The position numbers were made by a program, and so were the translations under genes. DNA of 64,000 nt from contig NZ_JAGYIM010000019.1 in NCBI RefSeq assembly GCF_018402695.1, positions 124,001 through 188,000 on the forward strand, written 5' to 3'. The notes beneath the pieces are model-generated. The model was not told the DNA's origin and did not search any database. It saw only the letters and a list, made by a program, of their open reading frames with translations. The stretch comes from Arsukibacterium sp. Its GTDB lineage: Bacteria > Pseudomonadota > Gammaproteobacteria > Enterobacterales > Alteromonadaceae. Below, piece by piece: positions 46,223-55,765 of the stretch; the first letter of the stretch is position 1; every line of letters starts with the position of its first letter.

Positions 46223-47762
46223 CCTGTTGAAAAATCTGAAAAAATTGCTCTAATCTCGCGGCCAATTGCGGTTTACTGTAATGTGCATTCACATAGCTCT
46301 GGCCAGCAGCACCAAACTGGTTAATAAGCTGGGGCCTGTTATACAGATTAATAACCGCCTCAGCCACCGTCTCTACCTTTGAAAAAGGCACCAGGATCCC
46401 GGTACTGTTGTGTTGAACAAGTTCGGTTAATGCCCCCCAGTCATAACATATTACCGCCCTGCCGGCAGCCATCGCCTCTAACACAGTACGGCCAAACGAT
46501 TCCTGGAAATGCGACAGATTAAGAACAACATGTAAATTCTGTAGTGCGGTAATCACGTCTGGCACATAGCCCGCAAACTCAATAATATCGGGCAACTCAC
46601 CGCGCGCACATGCTTGCTTTAACCGTTCAGTGTATTCATTATCAGGCCCAATCAGGCATAACTTAATCCGATCACGATAAGCCGCCAGCAACCTGGCCAG
46701 TTCGCCAAAATCAGCCAGGCCTTTTTTCGGTAGATTACTGCTAATTAAGCCAATCCGCAGTTGCTGGTTATCAGCAAACTGCGCTGGCTGGCAACTAATG
46801 AACAAATCGGTATCCACGGCATTGGCAATAACTGTGGTTCGCTCTGGTGCGTTGATATAAGCGGCAACACTGGCCGAGTTGGCAATACAGTAATCCGCCA
46901 AGCTAAGCATATGTTGACGAATCTGGGCCGGAGATGCGGCCAGGCGTCGACATAAATCTTTATCAGCCTCGGGCAGCTCACGGACATGCACGATGGTCGG
47001 GATCGCCAACGCCTGGGCGGCCAGCAAAGGCTCATTTAATACCAGCGTATTACAATAACAGGCAGCAAAAGGATAGTTGGCCATCAGCGCTTTAAATAAG
47101 GCCACCGTGCGCGGCTCAGCCGGCTTATCCTGACGCCACCAGCTGTAAGGCATTACCACCACTTTAGTGGCGTTGTCTTGCACGCTTTGTAGATAGGGCT
47201 TTGAGCAAACTGACGGCAGCACCACTAATAAATTCCATGGTAACTGTTTTAAGCCGTGCAGCACATCCAGCAAACTGCGCTCGGCCCCAAACAATTGCGG
47301 GCCACTACTATGGGCGCAGATTAGCAACCAGGGCCAGTCTGCATTTAGCTCGTTAACACCGTCAACACTCACCTGGGCAAACTGGGTTAGCTGGCTCATA
47401 TCACCTGACCCACCGTTTTTTGCACTAACAGCTGCAGCACTAAACCGGCTAATCGCATCCAGCAGCGGATTAGTTATCTCAGCTGCTGACGGCTGGAGTA
47501 ATTTATAACCACTGCTGCTAAAGCATGGCCCCGGGTCGCGATTTTCTGCTGCGCCAAAGCGCAGGTAATGCTCTGCCGGGTTATGGTGCCAGTGACTATC
47601 ACTGGCAACATCAGGATAAACACTCAGATACCAGTCAGGATCAAAATAACCCGAGCGTGTGATTAGCTTCAATTGTTTGTCCCGGGTAAGACGTTGTTGC
47701 CGATGATTACGCCAGCTTTTGAACTTGCTGACTAATGTCCGCGGTAATGAAAATACACTCAT
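46200..47762 (-). CDS. GT4 glycosyltransferase with N-terminal YPDVA-type repeat
   Basis: Glycosyltransferase of 520 aa. Residues 35-75 hold the motif YFDPDWYLSVYPDVA...HYLRFGAAENRDP that precedes GT domains in many proteobacterial polysaccharide enzymes. The GT-B fold follows, with the donor-binding half including LRIGLISSNLPKKGL near 330, the ESFGRTVLEAMAAGRAVICYD segment near 425-445 and TGILVPF. It probably acts at the inner face of the membrane on the capsule repeat unit. Confidence 0.88.
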   Translation of the reverse strand: MSVFSLPRTLVSKFKSWRNHRQQRLTRDKQLKLITRSGYFDPDWYLSVYPDVASDSHWHHNPAEHYLRFGAAENRDPGPCFSSSGYKLLQPSAAEITNPLLDAISRFSAAAVSAKNGGSGDMSQLTQFAQVSVDGVNELNADWPWLLICAHSSGPQLFGAERSLLDVLHGLKQLPWNLLVVLPSVCSKPYLQSVQDNATKVVVMPYSWWRQDKPAEPRTVALFKALMANYPFAACYCNTLVLNEPLLAAQALAIPTIVHVRELPEADKDLCRRLAASPAQIRQHMLSLADYCIANSASVAAYINAPERTTVIANAVDTDLFISCQPAQFADNQQLRIGLISSNLPKKGLADFGELARLLAAYRDRIKLCLIGPDNEYTERLKQACARGELPDIIEFAGYVPDVITALQNLHVVLNLSHFQESFGRTVLEAMAAGRAVICYDWGALTELVQHNSTGILVPFSKVETVAEAVINLYNRPQLINQFGAAGQSYVNAHYSKPQLAARLEQFFQIFQQGEKQLEP

Positions 47763-47819
47763 CGGCTTCTCGCAACAATATGGCCAGCAGGAGTATGCCG
47801 TAAAGAGCTCGCTGTTAAT

Positions 47820-49194
47820 TTAACCATTTTTCGAACTATACATCGCATGCAATACAGCAATCAGCGGATCATCAGCAAACGGATATTTTTGCTCCAGCGC
47901 TGCAGTTTGCTGTGCGAGCTCTGTTGCCGAATAGCCGTTAAGCTTTTGGGCAATAGCATCGGCGACTTTATAATCGATTGTCGGCGCACGCACGGCGAAT
48001 CGTTCATTAGTCTGACCTACCAGATAGTCCGGTTTTAGCTGTCGTACCAGCGCTGCATCGGTATTACCGGCACTATGAACAAGAGTCAATGTTGTAAATA
48101 CCCGGGTTAAGTAGCTCAGCATTGAGTATGATGATGATGAGCCAAAAACAAGGCAATGCCCCGGCGCTATAGCAGCTTCATTACGAAAAACCTGGATCCG
48201 GCCAAAATTTGGCAAACCATTATCATACACCCGCTTTTTCAGGTAATGGTAATTATCTAAAAATGCTTCTTTCGCGCTTACCGGAGGAAACACCTTATTA
48301 CCTAAATCGCCCACAACCATCGAATTGTAGTAATGGTCGCGGCCAAATGTCTGCTGTAACGCCATTTCTTCAATGCCCAGTTCAAGCGCCAGACATTCAG
48401 TGGCTATTCTGGCCCCATAAGTAGACCAGTGAGTATCAGTCAGCTTGTAACTACGCTCATTGCTTTGCAGTAGCGGCTGTACCGGATATACCAGCTTAAA
48501 ATCAGCCGGAAAAATCTTATACAGTTGGTTAATTATTGTTTTTTTACCACGTGCGTACGGATAATGATCTGCATAAACAGACTCTTTCCGACGGAGCGAT
48601 CAGCAACGCATAGGGCACCTGCTGCTCCCGGGCAATCTGCTGCAAGCCTTTAGCGTACTGTAGCCATTTACGCCGCTCTCTCCAACCCAGTAACTTTTTG
48701 CCGGTAAATTGCTCAACGCTGTTGTTGTTATCATTATCCAGAAACAACCAGCCTTCGTCGCCCTGCAATACCTTAAGTTGCCCGACAACCTCCACATTGG
48801 CCAACACTACAGGTTCGTCGTCAATTAAAACCCCAATATCAAACTTATCCTGGCTTAGCGGTACACTAAATGAAAAACCGCACATAAGCTGTCGATGCTG
48901 CTCTGCAGGCTGCTTTAACAGCCTTTGCACTACATCTGCCCGCTTAATGTTTACCGGAAACAGCAACTCTGCCTGCGATTGTTTAACAAACATCTGCAGG
49001 TTCGCGTTCTGCTCACAAAGCACCCAGCCACGTATCAGCAAGCCTTGCTGCAACGCCGCATCGCTATAACGTTGCTCTTTTGCAGGCTCATCAATACACC
49101 ATCTTAACTTTTTCTCTGTTGCTCCCGGGTTGCGGGTAACCAATAATGAGTAAATATCCAAATTAGTTCTCTTGGCTATACTTAGCCACCCCAA
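47820..49194 (-). pseudogene. AlgJ/AlgX-like polysaccharide O-acetylation protein, frameshifted
   Basis: One gene read in two frames. The N-terminal part (49194-48544) contains EGWLFLDNDNNNSVEQF, the start of the AlgX/AlgJ SGNH-like fold. The C-terminal part (to 47820) has the catalytic motif DTHWS and the candidate serine region VFGSSSSYSMLSYL. Removing one G near 48590 changes PSERVCLC to PSKESVYADHY and joins the frames without a gap; the join also recovers the segment at 48366-48543, which has no start of its own. Restored length is about 458 residues. AlgJ/AlgX-type proteins transfer acetyl groups to exported polysaccharide. Confidence 0.75.
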
Positions 49195-49206
49195 AACAAG
49201 CCAACA

Positions 49207-52200
49207 TCAGGCAAATTCCCAGTCTAACAAGGTTGGGCAGTAATGGCGTATCGCGGCAATAAAGCCTGCTCTTGCTTCCCGCTCTGCCGGACTCTCCCGC
49301 ATAAACGCTTCGTATAGCCGGCGTGAGTTGTAGCCGGCGAAAGTGTTGGCAAATATATCGGTTTCAGCAACCCCCAGTGCAGCCCAACCACTCATTCTGT
49401 GTTCCCAGTAATACAAATCGTTAACTGCAATACCATGAGTCTGGCTAAAGTCAGAACACTTAACGAAATGCTCAAATGAATCCTGCACATAGGCGGTACC
49501 AGCCATTAGCCCATACAGGCTGGCAAAATGCTTTGCAGTTGCTGGTCCTTGCCGATGGTAAAAGCCGCGCATAATTTCACCACCAAACCCTCTGGAATAG
49601 CTGGTTTTAACCTTGAGTAACTCTGGGCCAAACTCATCAGAAAACTGGGCGTTGGCGACCACAGCATTACCACGCATGTGGCCGGTATTGGCCCGTAACA
49701 CCTGCATACTGGGTGTAAAGCTCTTACTGCCAAGACGTTTAAAATCTACCTGAACTTCGCGGTGCGGTAAGGAAAAGTGGGCACACATTGCCTTCGCCAT
49801 CTCCATATCAGCTTTGCTGCCGCCACTTGGGTCCCCTCGCCGCATGGTAAAAACCTGCATTGGCATGCCTTTGGCAATCATTACAGAAAACAGTACCCGG
49901 CTATCCATACCCGCGGTCAGGCCGAAAAACTCCTGATCATAATGCTGTTTAATATAATCAGCATAACCATCCAGATATTGGATCAGGCTCTGTCCTGCAT
50001 CGTTATCAATTTGCGTGCCAGCCCGCGGCCAGTATCGCTCAGTGGTATGGTCGGCCATCACTAATCGGTGATTCGCCGGGCAATAATATAGATCACAATA
50101 TAACGTGCGCCGACCCGGTAAATACTTCACATCCCGTGCTTTAAAATCTGCATGCTGAACGAAAGTCAGACAATCGTAGTCTACGCTGGCTTTTACTGCG
50201 CTCGCCAGCAAGGCCGCATGAGAGGCAACCAACCCGCCGTGCGCTCATCATGATAAAAAATGGAACACGATGAAAAAGCATCATTGTATAATTTCCAGCC
50301 ATCATCATGGCGAGCCAACAACACAAACTTTCCTGACAAATTATCTAAGGCATTTAAAAATGCACTCTCGTTACCTAACTTGCCCGCTAAATGCTGTAAC
50401 AGCTGTTGCGGCTCAAATATTTTATTGTAAGGGTCAAAAGCGGTACCAATGATGGCCAACCTGTTGCCAAAAAAGTGCCACAGCTGCTTATTTTGCAAGC
50501 AAACATGCCAATCGGCCCATTCCAGTTTCACCCAATCAGCGATGTCAGTCGTTGCTGTCAGCGCATGTTCCGCGCCATTAAGTGCGGCAATAAAACCATT
50601 TTTATACAAATTCTCTTTAACAAATTGCCGGTTATCACGCTGCCATTGCGGTTCTGGAAAAGGCTCAAAAGTTGTACGCTCAGCAAAAAGCGCAGCAATC
50701 GGCGGCGCTTCGGGTAATTCTGTTTCTGTTGACGCTAACGCAGTGGGAGCGTCCACTTCGGCACCACTTTGCCATAAGCGACACCAGCTTTGTTGCTCAT
50801 CCAGCTTCTCACCCGATAAATCAATCACCGCTTTCACACCCCGAACCGCCACAACCTGGTCTGGAATATGCTCTAACAAGCGCTGGCCAGCGATAACAAT
50901 TTTGGGGCAGTTGATTTCTATGCCGGCGTGGGCAAACTGCACGCCATACTGCTGACAAAAAGCAAATACATCATCATGAATTTCTGCCCCGTGAAACTGC
51001 ATAAAACCCGGCCAGTGAAAAAAACATAACTTTTCTTTAGCAGTAAAACGCCGTTTAGCTTCCATTAAAATTTGTTTTAATTCGCCATCATCAGCAGTCG
51101 CAAAATCTGCAACCAACAGGCTGTCAAAATGGCGGGGCGAGCCGCGCACTATGCCAAGCGGCAGCGGGAACGGCCGCTGGGTGGCATCCATAAAACCACC
51201 GCTCTCACTTTGGCGGTGCCACCAGCGGGAAGCCTCGCGATACAAGCGGCGCAAGCCGAAATGAATGGTCTTCACATGGCTGGCTTTGGTGCGGGTTAAA
51301 CTTGAGTCGTCCGACAGCGCAAACGACAACGGCGCTCCAGGCAGAATATGCTTAATCGCACTCTGGCCAAAATGATGCTCCAACCGCCACAGAAACTCGG
51401 TGTCGGCCGCCACATTTACGCCGTCCCACAAACCGGTTTGCTCTAAGGTACTACGGCGCAGCAGCAATGATGAGTGGTTTTTCTCGACAAACACATCATT
51501 CAGATACCAGGAACCGACAAAGGTCATATCCGGCAACACCCGTACCCAACTACTGTATGTTGCTTTTACTGCCGGCTTATCCAGCATTGGGGCCAGCTGG
51601 CGGGCGATTTTCTCCGGATGCGACCAATCATCACTGTCATGCACCGTAACAAAATCACCTGCGGCTTGTTGCATACCATTGTTCCGGCTTGGATAAGCCC
51701 CCATATTTTGAGGGTTGGCCAGATAGCGTATGCGTTTATCCTGCTGACACCACTGCTTTACCACTTGTGCCGTATTATCAGTACTGGCGTCATCCACCAC
51801 CAGTATCTCCAGGTTCTGCCAGGTTTGCTGGGTCAGACTATGCAATGCAATACCTATAGTCTGCGCTGCATTGTACGCCGGAATAATCACCGACACTTTA
51901 GCATCGCCGCTTAGCGCTGCCTGCTGCGCGTTCGCTTGCAAATTCTCCAGCAACAGCGGCTTTGATTCATCCAGCAATGCCACTTCGGCTAAATCAAACT
52001 GGGCAAACAACCGGTTTACCGCAGCAAGCTGACCAGCCGTATCATTTGCCAGACCGGCCGCATTCGCTTCGGCGTACGGTAACAATTGCGCCAGTTGCTG
52101 CTTGGCAGGTAATTTCGTCAGTAATGCCTGTAGTGGCTTAAGCTGCTTTTGCTGGCTTAAACACTTCACCAATGCCACCAGTTTGCGGCGGCTGGCGCCA

Positions 52201-52763
52201 TGCTCACTGTGCTCAATGTCTTGTTCAATAAAATTGATGGCTTTATTAAAATCGCCATGGGCGTAGTGCCAGGCAGCCAGATGCCAGTTGGCATTGCTTT
52301 TTTGCTGCTCAATAGCTTTTTGCTCAAGCAACGGTAAAGCATAACGGGCATAGCCAGACCATAACTTAGCGCGTAAGGTTTCAACTTTATTCAGGTTGAC
52401 TGTCGAGCCACGTTTTCTGGCCTTGGCATTAGGTAAGCGCCCTTCATCCATACCATGTAAAATATAATGCACCAACGGGTTCATACCCGCCTGCTGGACG
52501 TCGGGGTTTTCCCGCAAGTACCATTGGGTTTTAAACTCTGCCGACGGGTTACGGCCTTCGCTGGCGCCATGGCGTAAATAATGGCCAACCGGGTCGGTAG
52601 CCCATTTATAATGGCTGGCAATATCCGGGTATTTAGTTAAGTACCAGCTGTGGTCAAAATAGCCGCTTTCAGTTATCAGTGCATGTAAATGTTCAGGGCT
52701 ACCACTTCTTACCGGCTTTCCAAAAATAGTTTGTTTAAACTTTTTAATGTGTCGTATTACCAA
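49207..52763 (-). pseudogene. GT2 glycosyltransferase fused to asparagine-synthetase-like domain, frameshifted
   Basis: Two overlapping reading frames form one gene of about 1185 codons. The N-terminal part has two YPDIA/NPDVQ-type repeats (about 30-115), a helical repeat region and a GT2 domain (VSVIIPAYNAAQTIGIAL near 290, VHDSDDW near 370). The C-terminal part continues through a class II amidotransferase-like beta domain (SGKFVLLARHDDGWKLYND) into an asparagine-synthetase-like PP-loop domain (FFGLTAGMDSRVLFS). One added base near 50232 turns DERTAGWLP into DERTGGLVASH. A TTG start at 52763 with AAGGG upstream is preferred to GTG 52832. No amidotransferase Cys is visible. Confidence 0.7.
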
Positions 52764-52900
52764 AATGTTGCCCTTACCTAAAGCCGGCCCAGAGTAGATA
52801 GAAAATGCGTCTGGAAAATTACCAACAGCCACAAGCGGCCAAGTATACCCAAATCATCTGGCTACACCAATAAAGCAGGTTAAAGAAATGTTGGATAAAC

Positions 52901-53085
52901 AGTGACTAGTTGCCGTAGGCAACAGTGACCGGCCCGAAGGGCCTAGTGACCGCTCGCATAGCGAGCTAGTTACCGTCGGCGTAGCCGACTAGTTACCGCT
53001 TACGAAGTAAGCTCGTTACCGCTGCCAAAGGCAGCTAGTCACCGTTCGCGCAGCGAACTCGTCACCGCTTGCTCCGCAAGCTCGT
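52901..53085. repeat. Tandem variable-hairpin array 2
   Basis: Eight units: GTTGCC-GTA, GGCCC-GAA, GCTCGC-ATA, GTCGGC-GTA, GCTTAC-GAA, GCTGCC-AAA, GTTCGC-GCA and GCTTGC-TCC, each followed by a perfect complementary arm. Spacers are AGTGACC, TAGTGACC, TAGTTACC (twice), TCGTTACC, TAGTCACC and TCGTCACC. The period is 23 bp for full-length units. The final spacer runs into the stop codon of the PhyH-like gene (TGA at 53089-53087), and the other end lies about 70-140 bp before the start of the GT2 fusion gene. Confidence 0.95.
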
Positions 53086-53086
53086 C

Positions 53087-53980
53087 TCACCAAACCTTAA
53101 ACGGATGTGGCCGGAAATTGGCGTACAAGCTTACCCGCTCTGCATTAGCCTTACCATCACCACGGCGATGAAAGCCGCGAATATCGGCCAGCACTAAACT
53201 GTTGGCCGGTACCGTCATCAGCTTCGGTTGCTGCTTATACAACTGACACACTTCCTGCTCGTCAATCCTAAACGAGCCGCCAGCTTTGCGCTTTGCCGCA
53301 TCAACAGACTGACGATACTCCCACGCCAGCCGGGCTTTAGTTAGCCGGTGACTTCCGGGTATGTAAGCAAAAGGCCCATGTTCAGCTGTAACGTCCTCGG
53401 TGAAGTACCACATCTTTAACGCCGGCTGAAACGTATCACGATGCCAGTCTTTCTGGATATCAGGGTTATCCTGGCCTGCACCATGCACCACTTTATACAA
53501 CGATAACTGCTGCGGCTTAGCCGCCACGCCGGCCAGGCAACTAAATAACGACAAAAGCCGTTCCGAATGGGCTAGCGCAGATAACGCCGTATCCTCTGGC
53601 TGTATCTCATAAAAGCGGTTCAGAGTATTGCCATCAAAGCGATCAAAGCCACCGCTAAAAAAATGCTTTTTACCAAAACCGTGCTCATTGAAGAACTTCA
53701 TCGGGGTTTGGCTGTCAACAGCGGCTATTTTCTGGCGAATTTCCTGCTGCAACAGGCTAAACTCAGCATCTGGCAAAAAGTTCGGCAGCACGACATAGCC
53801 ATCGCGCCGCAACTGGCGCAGCGCCTGGCGGTGTGCCCAAGCATAATGCACTAAACGGCGCCAGCCAAAACAACCCGAGGCTAACTGCAGCCGCAGCAAA
53901 TGTAAGCCGGCCTTGTTAAGCCCGGCATGGCCCAGTACCGGGTCAGAAAAATGTTGGTTACGGCTAAATATGGCTTTCAT
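53087..53980 (-). CDS. Phytanoyl-CoA dioxygenase (PhyH)-like enzyme
   Basis: Predicted Fe(II)/2-oxoglutarate-dependent oxygenase of 297 aa. The PhyH fold starts near residue 55 (DGYVVLPNFLPDAEFSLLQQ). The iron-binding HxD is in KDWHRDTF near 180 and the distal His is likely in ADIRGFHRRGDG near 268, followed by Arg (NAERVSLYANFRPH) for 2-oxoglutarate. AAGGAT precedes the ATG at 53980. It is bracketed by hairpin arrays 2 and 3, so it sits like a cassette inside the capsule operon. Such enzymes hydroxylate varied small molecules; the target here is unknown. Confidence 0.85.
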   Translation of the reverse strand: MKAIFSRNQHFSDPVLGHAGLNKAGLHLLRLQLASGCFGWRRLVHYAWAHRQALRQLRRDGYVVLPNFLPDAEFSLLQQEIRQKIAAVDSQTPMKFFNEHGFGKKHFFSGGFDRFDGNTLNRFYEIQPEDTALSALAHSERLLSLFSCLAGVAAKPQQLSLYKVVHGAGQDNPDIQKDWHRDTFQPALKMWYFTEDVTAEHGPFAYIPGSHRLTKARLAWEYRQSVDAAKRKAGGSFRIDEQEVCQLYKQQPKLMTVPANSLVLADIRGFHRRGDGKANAERVSLYANFRPHPFKVW

Positions 53981-53997
53981 AATATCCTTTTAAATGC

Positions 53998-54223
53998 GGT
54001 GACTAGGCGGCGAAGCCGCCGGTGACGAGCTGGCGTTGCCAGCAGTGACCGGCCCGAAGGGCCTAGTGACCGCTCGCTTTGCGAGCTAGTTACCGTCGGC
54101 GTAGCCGACTAGTTACCGCTTACGAAGTAAGCTCGTCACTGCTCGTTTCACGAGCTAGTCACCGTTGCTTTTAGCAACTAGTCACCGCTTGCTCCGCAAG
54201 CTAGTCACGTCGGCAAAACCGAC
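53998..54223. repeat. Tandem variable-hairpin array 3
   Basis: Ten units: GGCGGC-GAA, GCTGGC-GTT, GGCCC-GAA, GCTCGC-TTT, GTCGGC-GTA, GCTTAC-GAA, GCTCGT-TTC, GTTGCT-TTT, GCTTGC-TCC and GTCGG-CAAAA, each with its complementary arm. Spacers are GGTGACGA, AGTGACC, TAGTGACC, TAGTTACC (twice), TCGTCACT, TAGTCACC (twice) and TAGTCAC. It starts only 17 bp upstream of the PhyH-like ATG, so it would be in that gene's 5' leader. The opposite end touches the stop codon of a short reading frame. Confidence 0.95.
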
Positions 54224-54307
54224 TCAACCACTCCCAAACAAGTCCTGGATATCCAATTTACCCGAGCCACATTTCAATGAGTAAATCACTTTGACCGGTA
54301 ACGCCAT
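54224..54307 (-). other. Short open reading frame, possible gene remnant
   Basis: An ATG at 54307 opens a 27-codon frame ending ...GKLDIQDLFGSG at a TGA (54226-54224) that directly abuts hairpin array 3. The ending resembles the ...[11 protein letters not shown]-terminus of the UDP-sugar dehydrogenase at 61476-62649, so it may be the leftover tail of a lost gene. It is too short to be certain and could be chance. Confidence 0.25.
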
Positions 54308-54329
54308 CACTATTTTTTCTTACTTAACC

Positions 54330-55763
54330 TTAATCAGAATCAGCCAGATAAAGAGCTCGTACTGCGCGTAACACTGTAGTTGTCAAATCTTCTGCCTGAA
54401 ATTCCTTATTCGCCTCAGAGTAACACCTTATCTCAGGTGCATTACCCGACGGCCGTAAATGAACAATATCACCATCAGTAAAAGTCAGTCGTAAACCATC
54501 GGTTTGGTTAACCAATTGCAGTTTTTTCTCTGTTAAATTCAGTGCTGTAATGGCCGACTCCGGCTGCAGAGCAAGCTTTTCTATAAATTTTTTACTCCAG
54601 GCCGTTGGAACATTCTGGATCCGATCGCTCGCGGTGAAACGCTGCGGCAGCATAGCCAGCAGGGTAGATAGTGGCCTGTCACCAGCCATAGTCAGCAACG
54701 CCAACACGGGTAATAATGCATCCCGGGTCGGCAGCGCTTTAAGTTCTTTATCAGCCAACATAATGTCACTACCTAACAAAAAACCACCATTGGCTTCAAA
54801 GCCTGCCACGTTTTTTTCTGCGGCTAGGTTTGCAAAAGCAGCTATCACATAGGGTGAGCCAATTTTAGTGCGAATTACCTGGCTAAACACCCCACTTTTT
54901 TCTATTGCCGTATTGCAACTTACCGGCACTGCTAGCGCATCAACCCCTAGGGCTTTGGCACATAACAAACCCACAATATCACCACGCAGCCAGTTGCCTT
55001 GCTCATCGGCAATTAGTGGCCTGTCACCATCACCATCGGTAGAGAAAATGGCGTCGAACTGATACTGCCTGGCCCAGTTCAGGCCCTTTAATTTATCGGC
55101 CTCACTTACCGCTTCGGTGTCGATAGGCACAAAACTATCACTGGGCTCTAACCGGGTAACGGTGGCACCAAACGCTGCAAATACCCGGTGATATATTTCC
55201 CGACCTGCACTTGAATGCTCATAAATACCAATATGTTTACCCGCCAATATATTTGCCGGATAAATGCTTAAATAGCGATTAATATAGTTCTCTGTCGCTA
55301 CCTTGCTGACAACAGGTAGATGTGCAGTAAAAGAAAGTAACGGTTCATGCTGGGCTAAAATGGTGCTTTCATCCGCTTTAGTGATTTCACCGTCTGGCCG
55401 GTAAAATTTAATGCCATTGCGGTCAAACGGTATATGGCTGCCTGTTATCATTATTGCCGGTATTTTATCCTGCATAGCCTGGAACGCTAATGCCGGGGTG
55501 GGTAAAACCCCATAATAATCTGCCCCAATTCCCATTGCTTGTAGAAGGCCTATACATGCCGCCGCCATTTGCGGGCTGCTGGGCCGGTTATCAATACCAA
55601 TAGCCACCCGCTCAAATTTAAAATTTGTCTGAGTGCTTGTTATAAAGCTCTGGGTAAAAGCGGCACAAACCTCAGCATTAAAATCGGTTAGCAGACCACG
55701 TGCGCCACTGGTGCCAAACGCAACATGGCTATTAGCAATAATTTGTGAAGTGTTAACAGTCAT
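54330..55763 (-). CDS. manB: Phosphomannomutase
   Basis: Converts mannose 6-phosphate to mannose 1-phosphate for GDP-mannose synthesis. Length 477 aa. The phosphoserine loop is in MITGSHIPFDRNGIKFY near residue 105, where Ser-His replaces the common SHNP form. The metal loop is STDGDGDRPLIAD near 240, followed by the sugar-binding GFEANGGFLLGSDI near 320 and the phosphate-binding RPSGNAPEIR near 450. It starts 2 bp after the manC stop. Assignment as mannomutase rather than glucomutase rests on manC next door. Confidence 0.9.
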   Translation of the reverse strand: MTVNTSQIIANSHVAFGTSGARGLLTDFNAEVCAAFTQSFITSTQTNFKFERVAIGIDNRPSSPQMAAACIGLLQAMGIGADYYGVLPTPALAFQAMQDKIPAIMITGSHIPFDRNGIKFYRPDGEITKADESTILAQHEPLLSFTAHLPVVSKVATENYINRYLSIYPANILAGKHIGIYEHSSAGREIYHRVFAAFGATVTRLEPSDSFVPIDTEAVSEADKLKGLNWARQYQFDAIFSTDGDGDRPLIADEQGNWLRGDIVGLLCAKALGVDALAVPVSCNTAIEKSGVFSQVIRTKIGSPYVIAAFANLAAEKNVAGFEANGGFLLGSDIMLADKELKALPTRDALLPVLALLTMAGDRPLSTLLAMLPQRFTASDRIQNVPTAWSKKFIEKLALQPESAITALNLTEKKLQLVNQTDGLRLTFTDGDIVHLRPSGNAPEIRCYSEANKEFQAEDLTTTVLRAVRALYLADSD

Positions 55764-55765
55764 TG

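Noticed and set aside
52901-54223. CRISPR array
   Set aside because: The constant part is only about 8 nt and the variable part is a short perfect palindrome. CRISPR repeats are longer and spacers are not palindromic. No cas gene is present.
53998-54223. Integron attC sites
   Set aside because: Some stems begin GTT and end AAC, but units are 15 bp, tandem, and lack the paired R and L boxes with extrahelical bases; no integrase gene is in the window.
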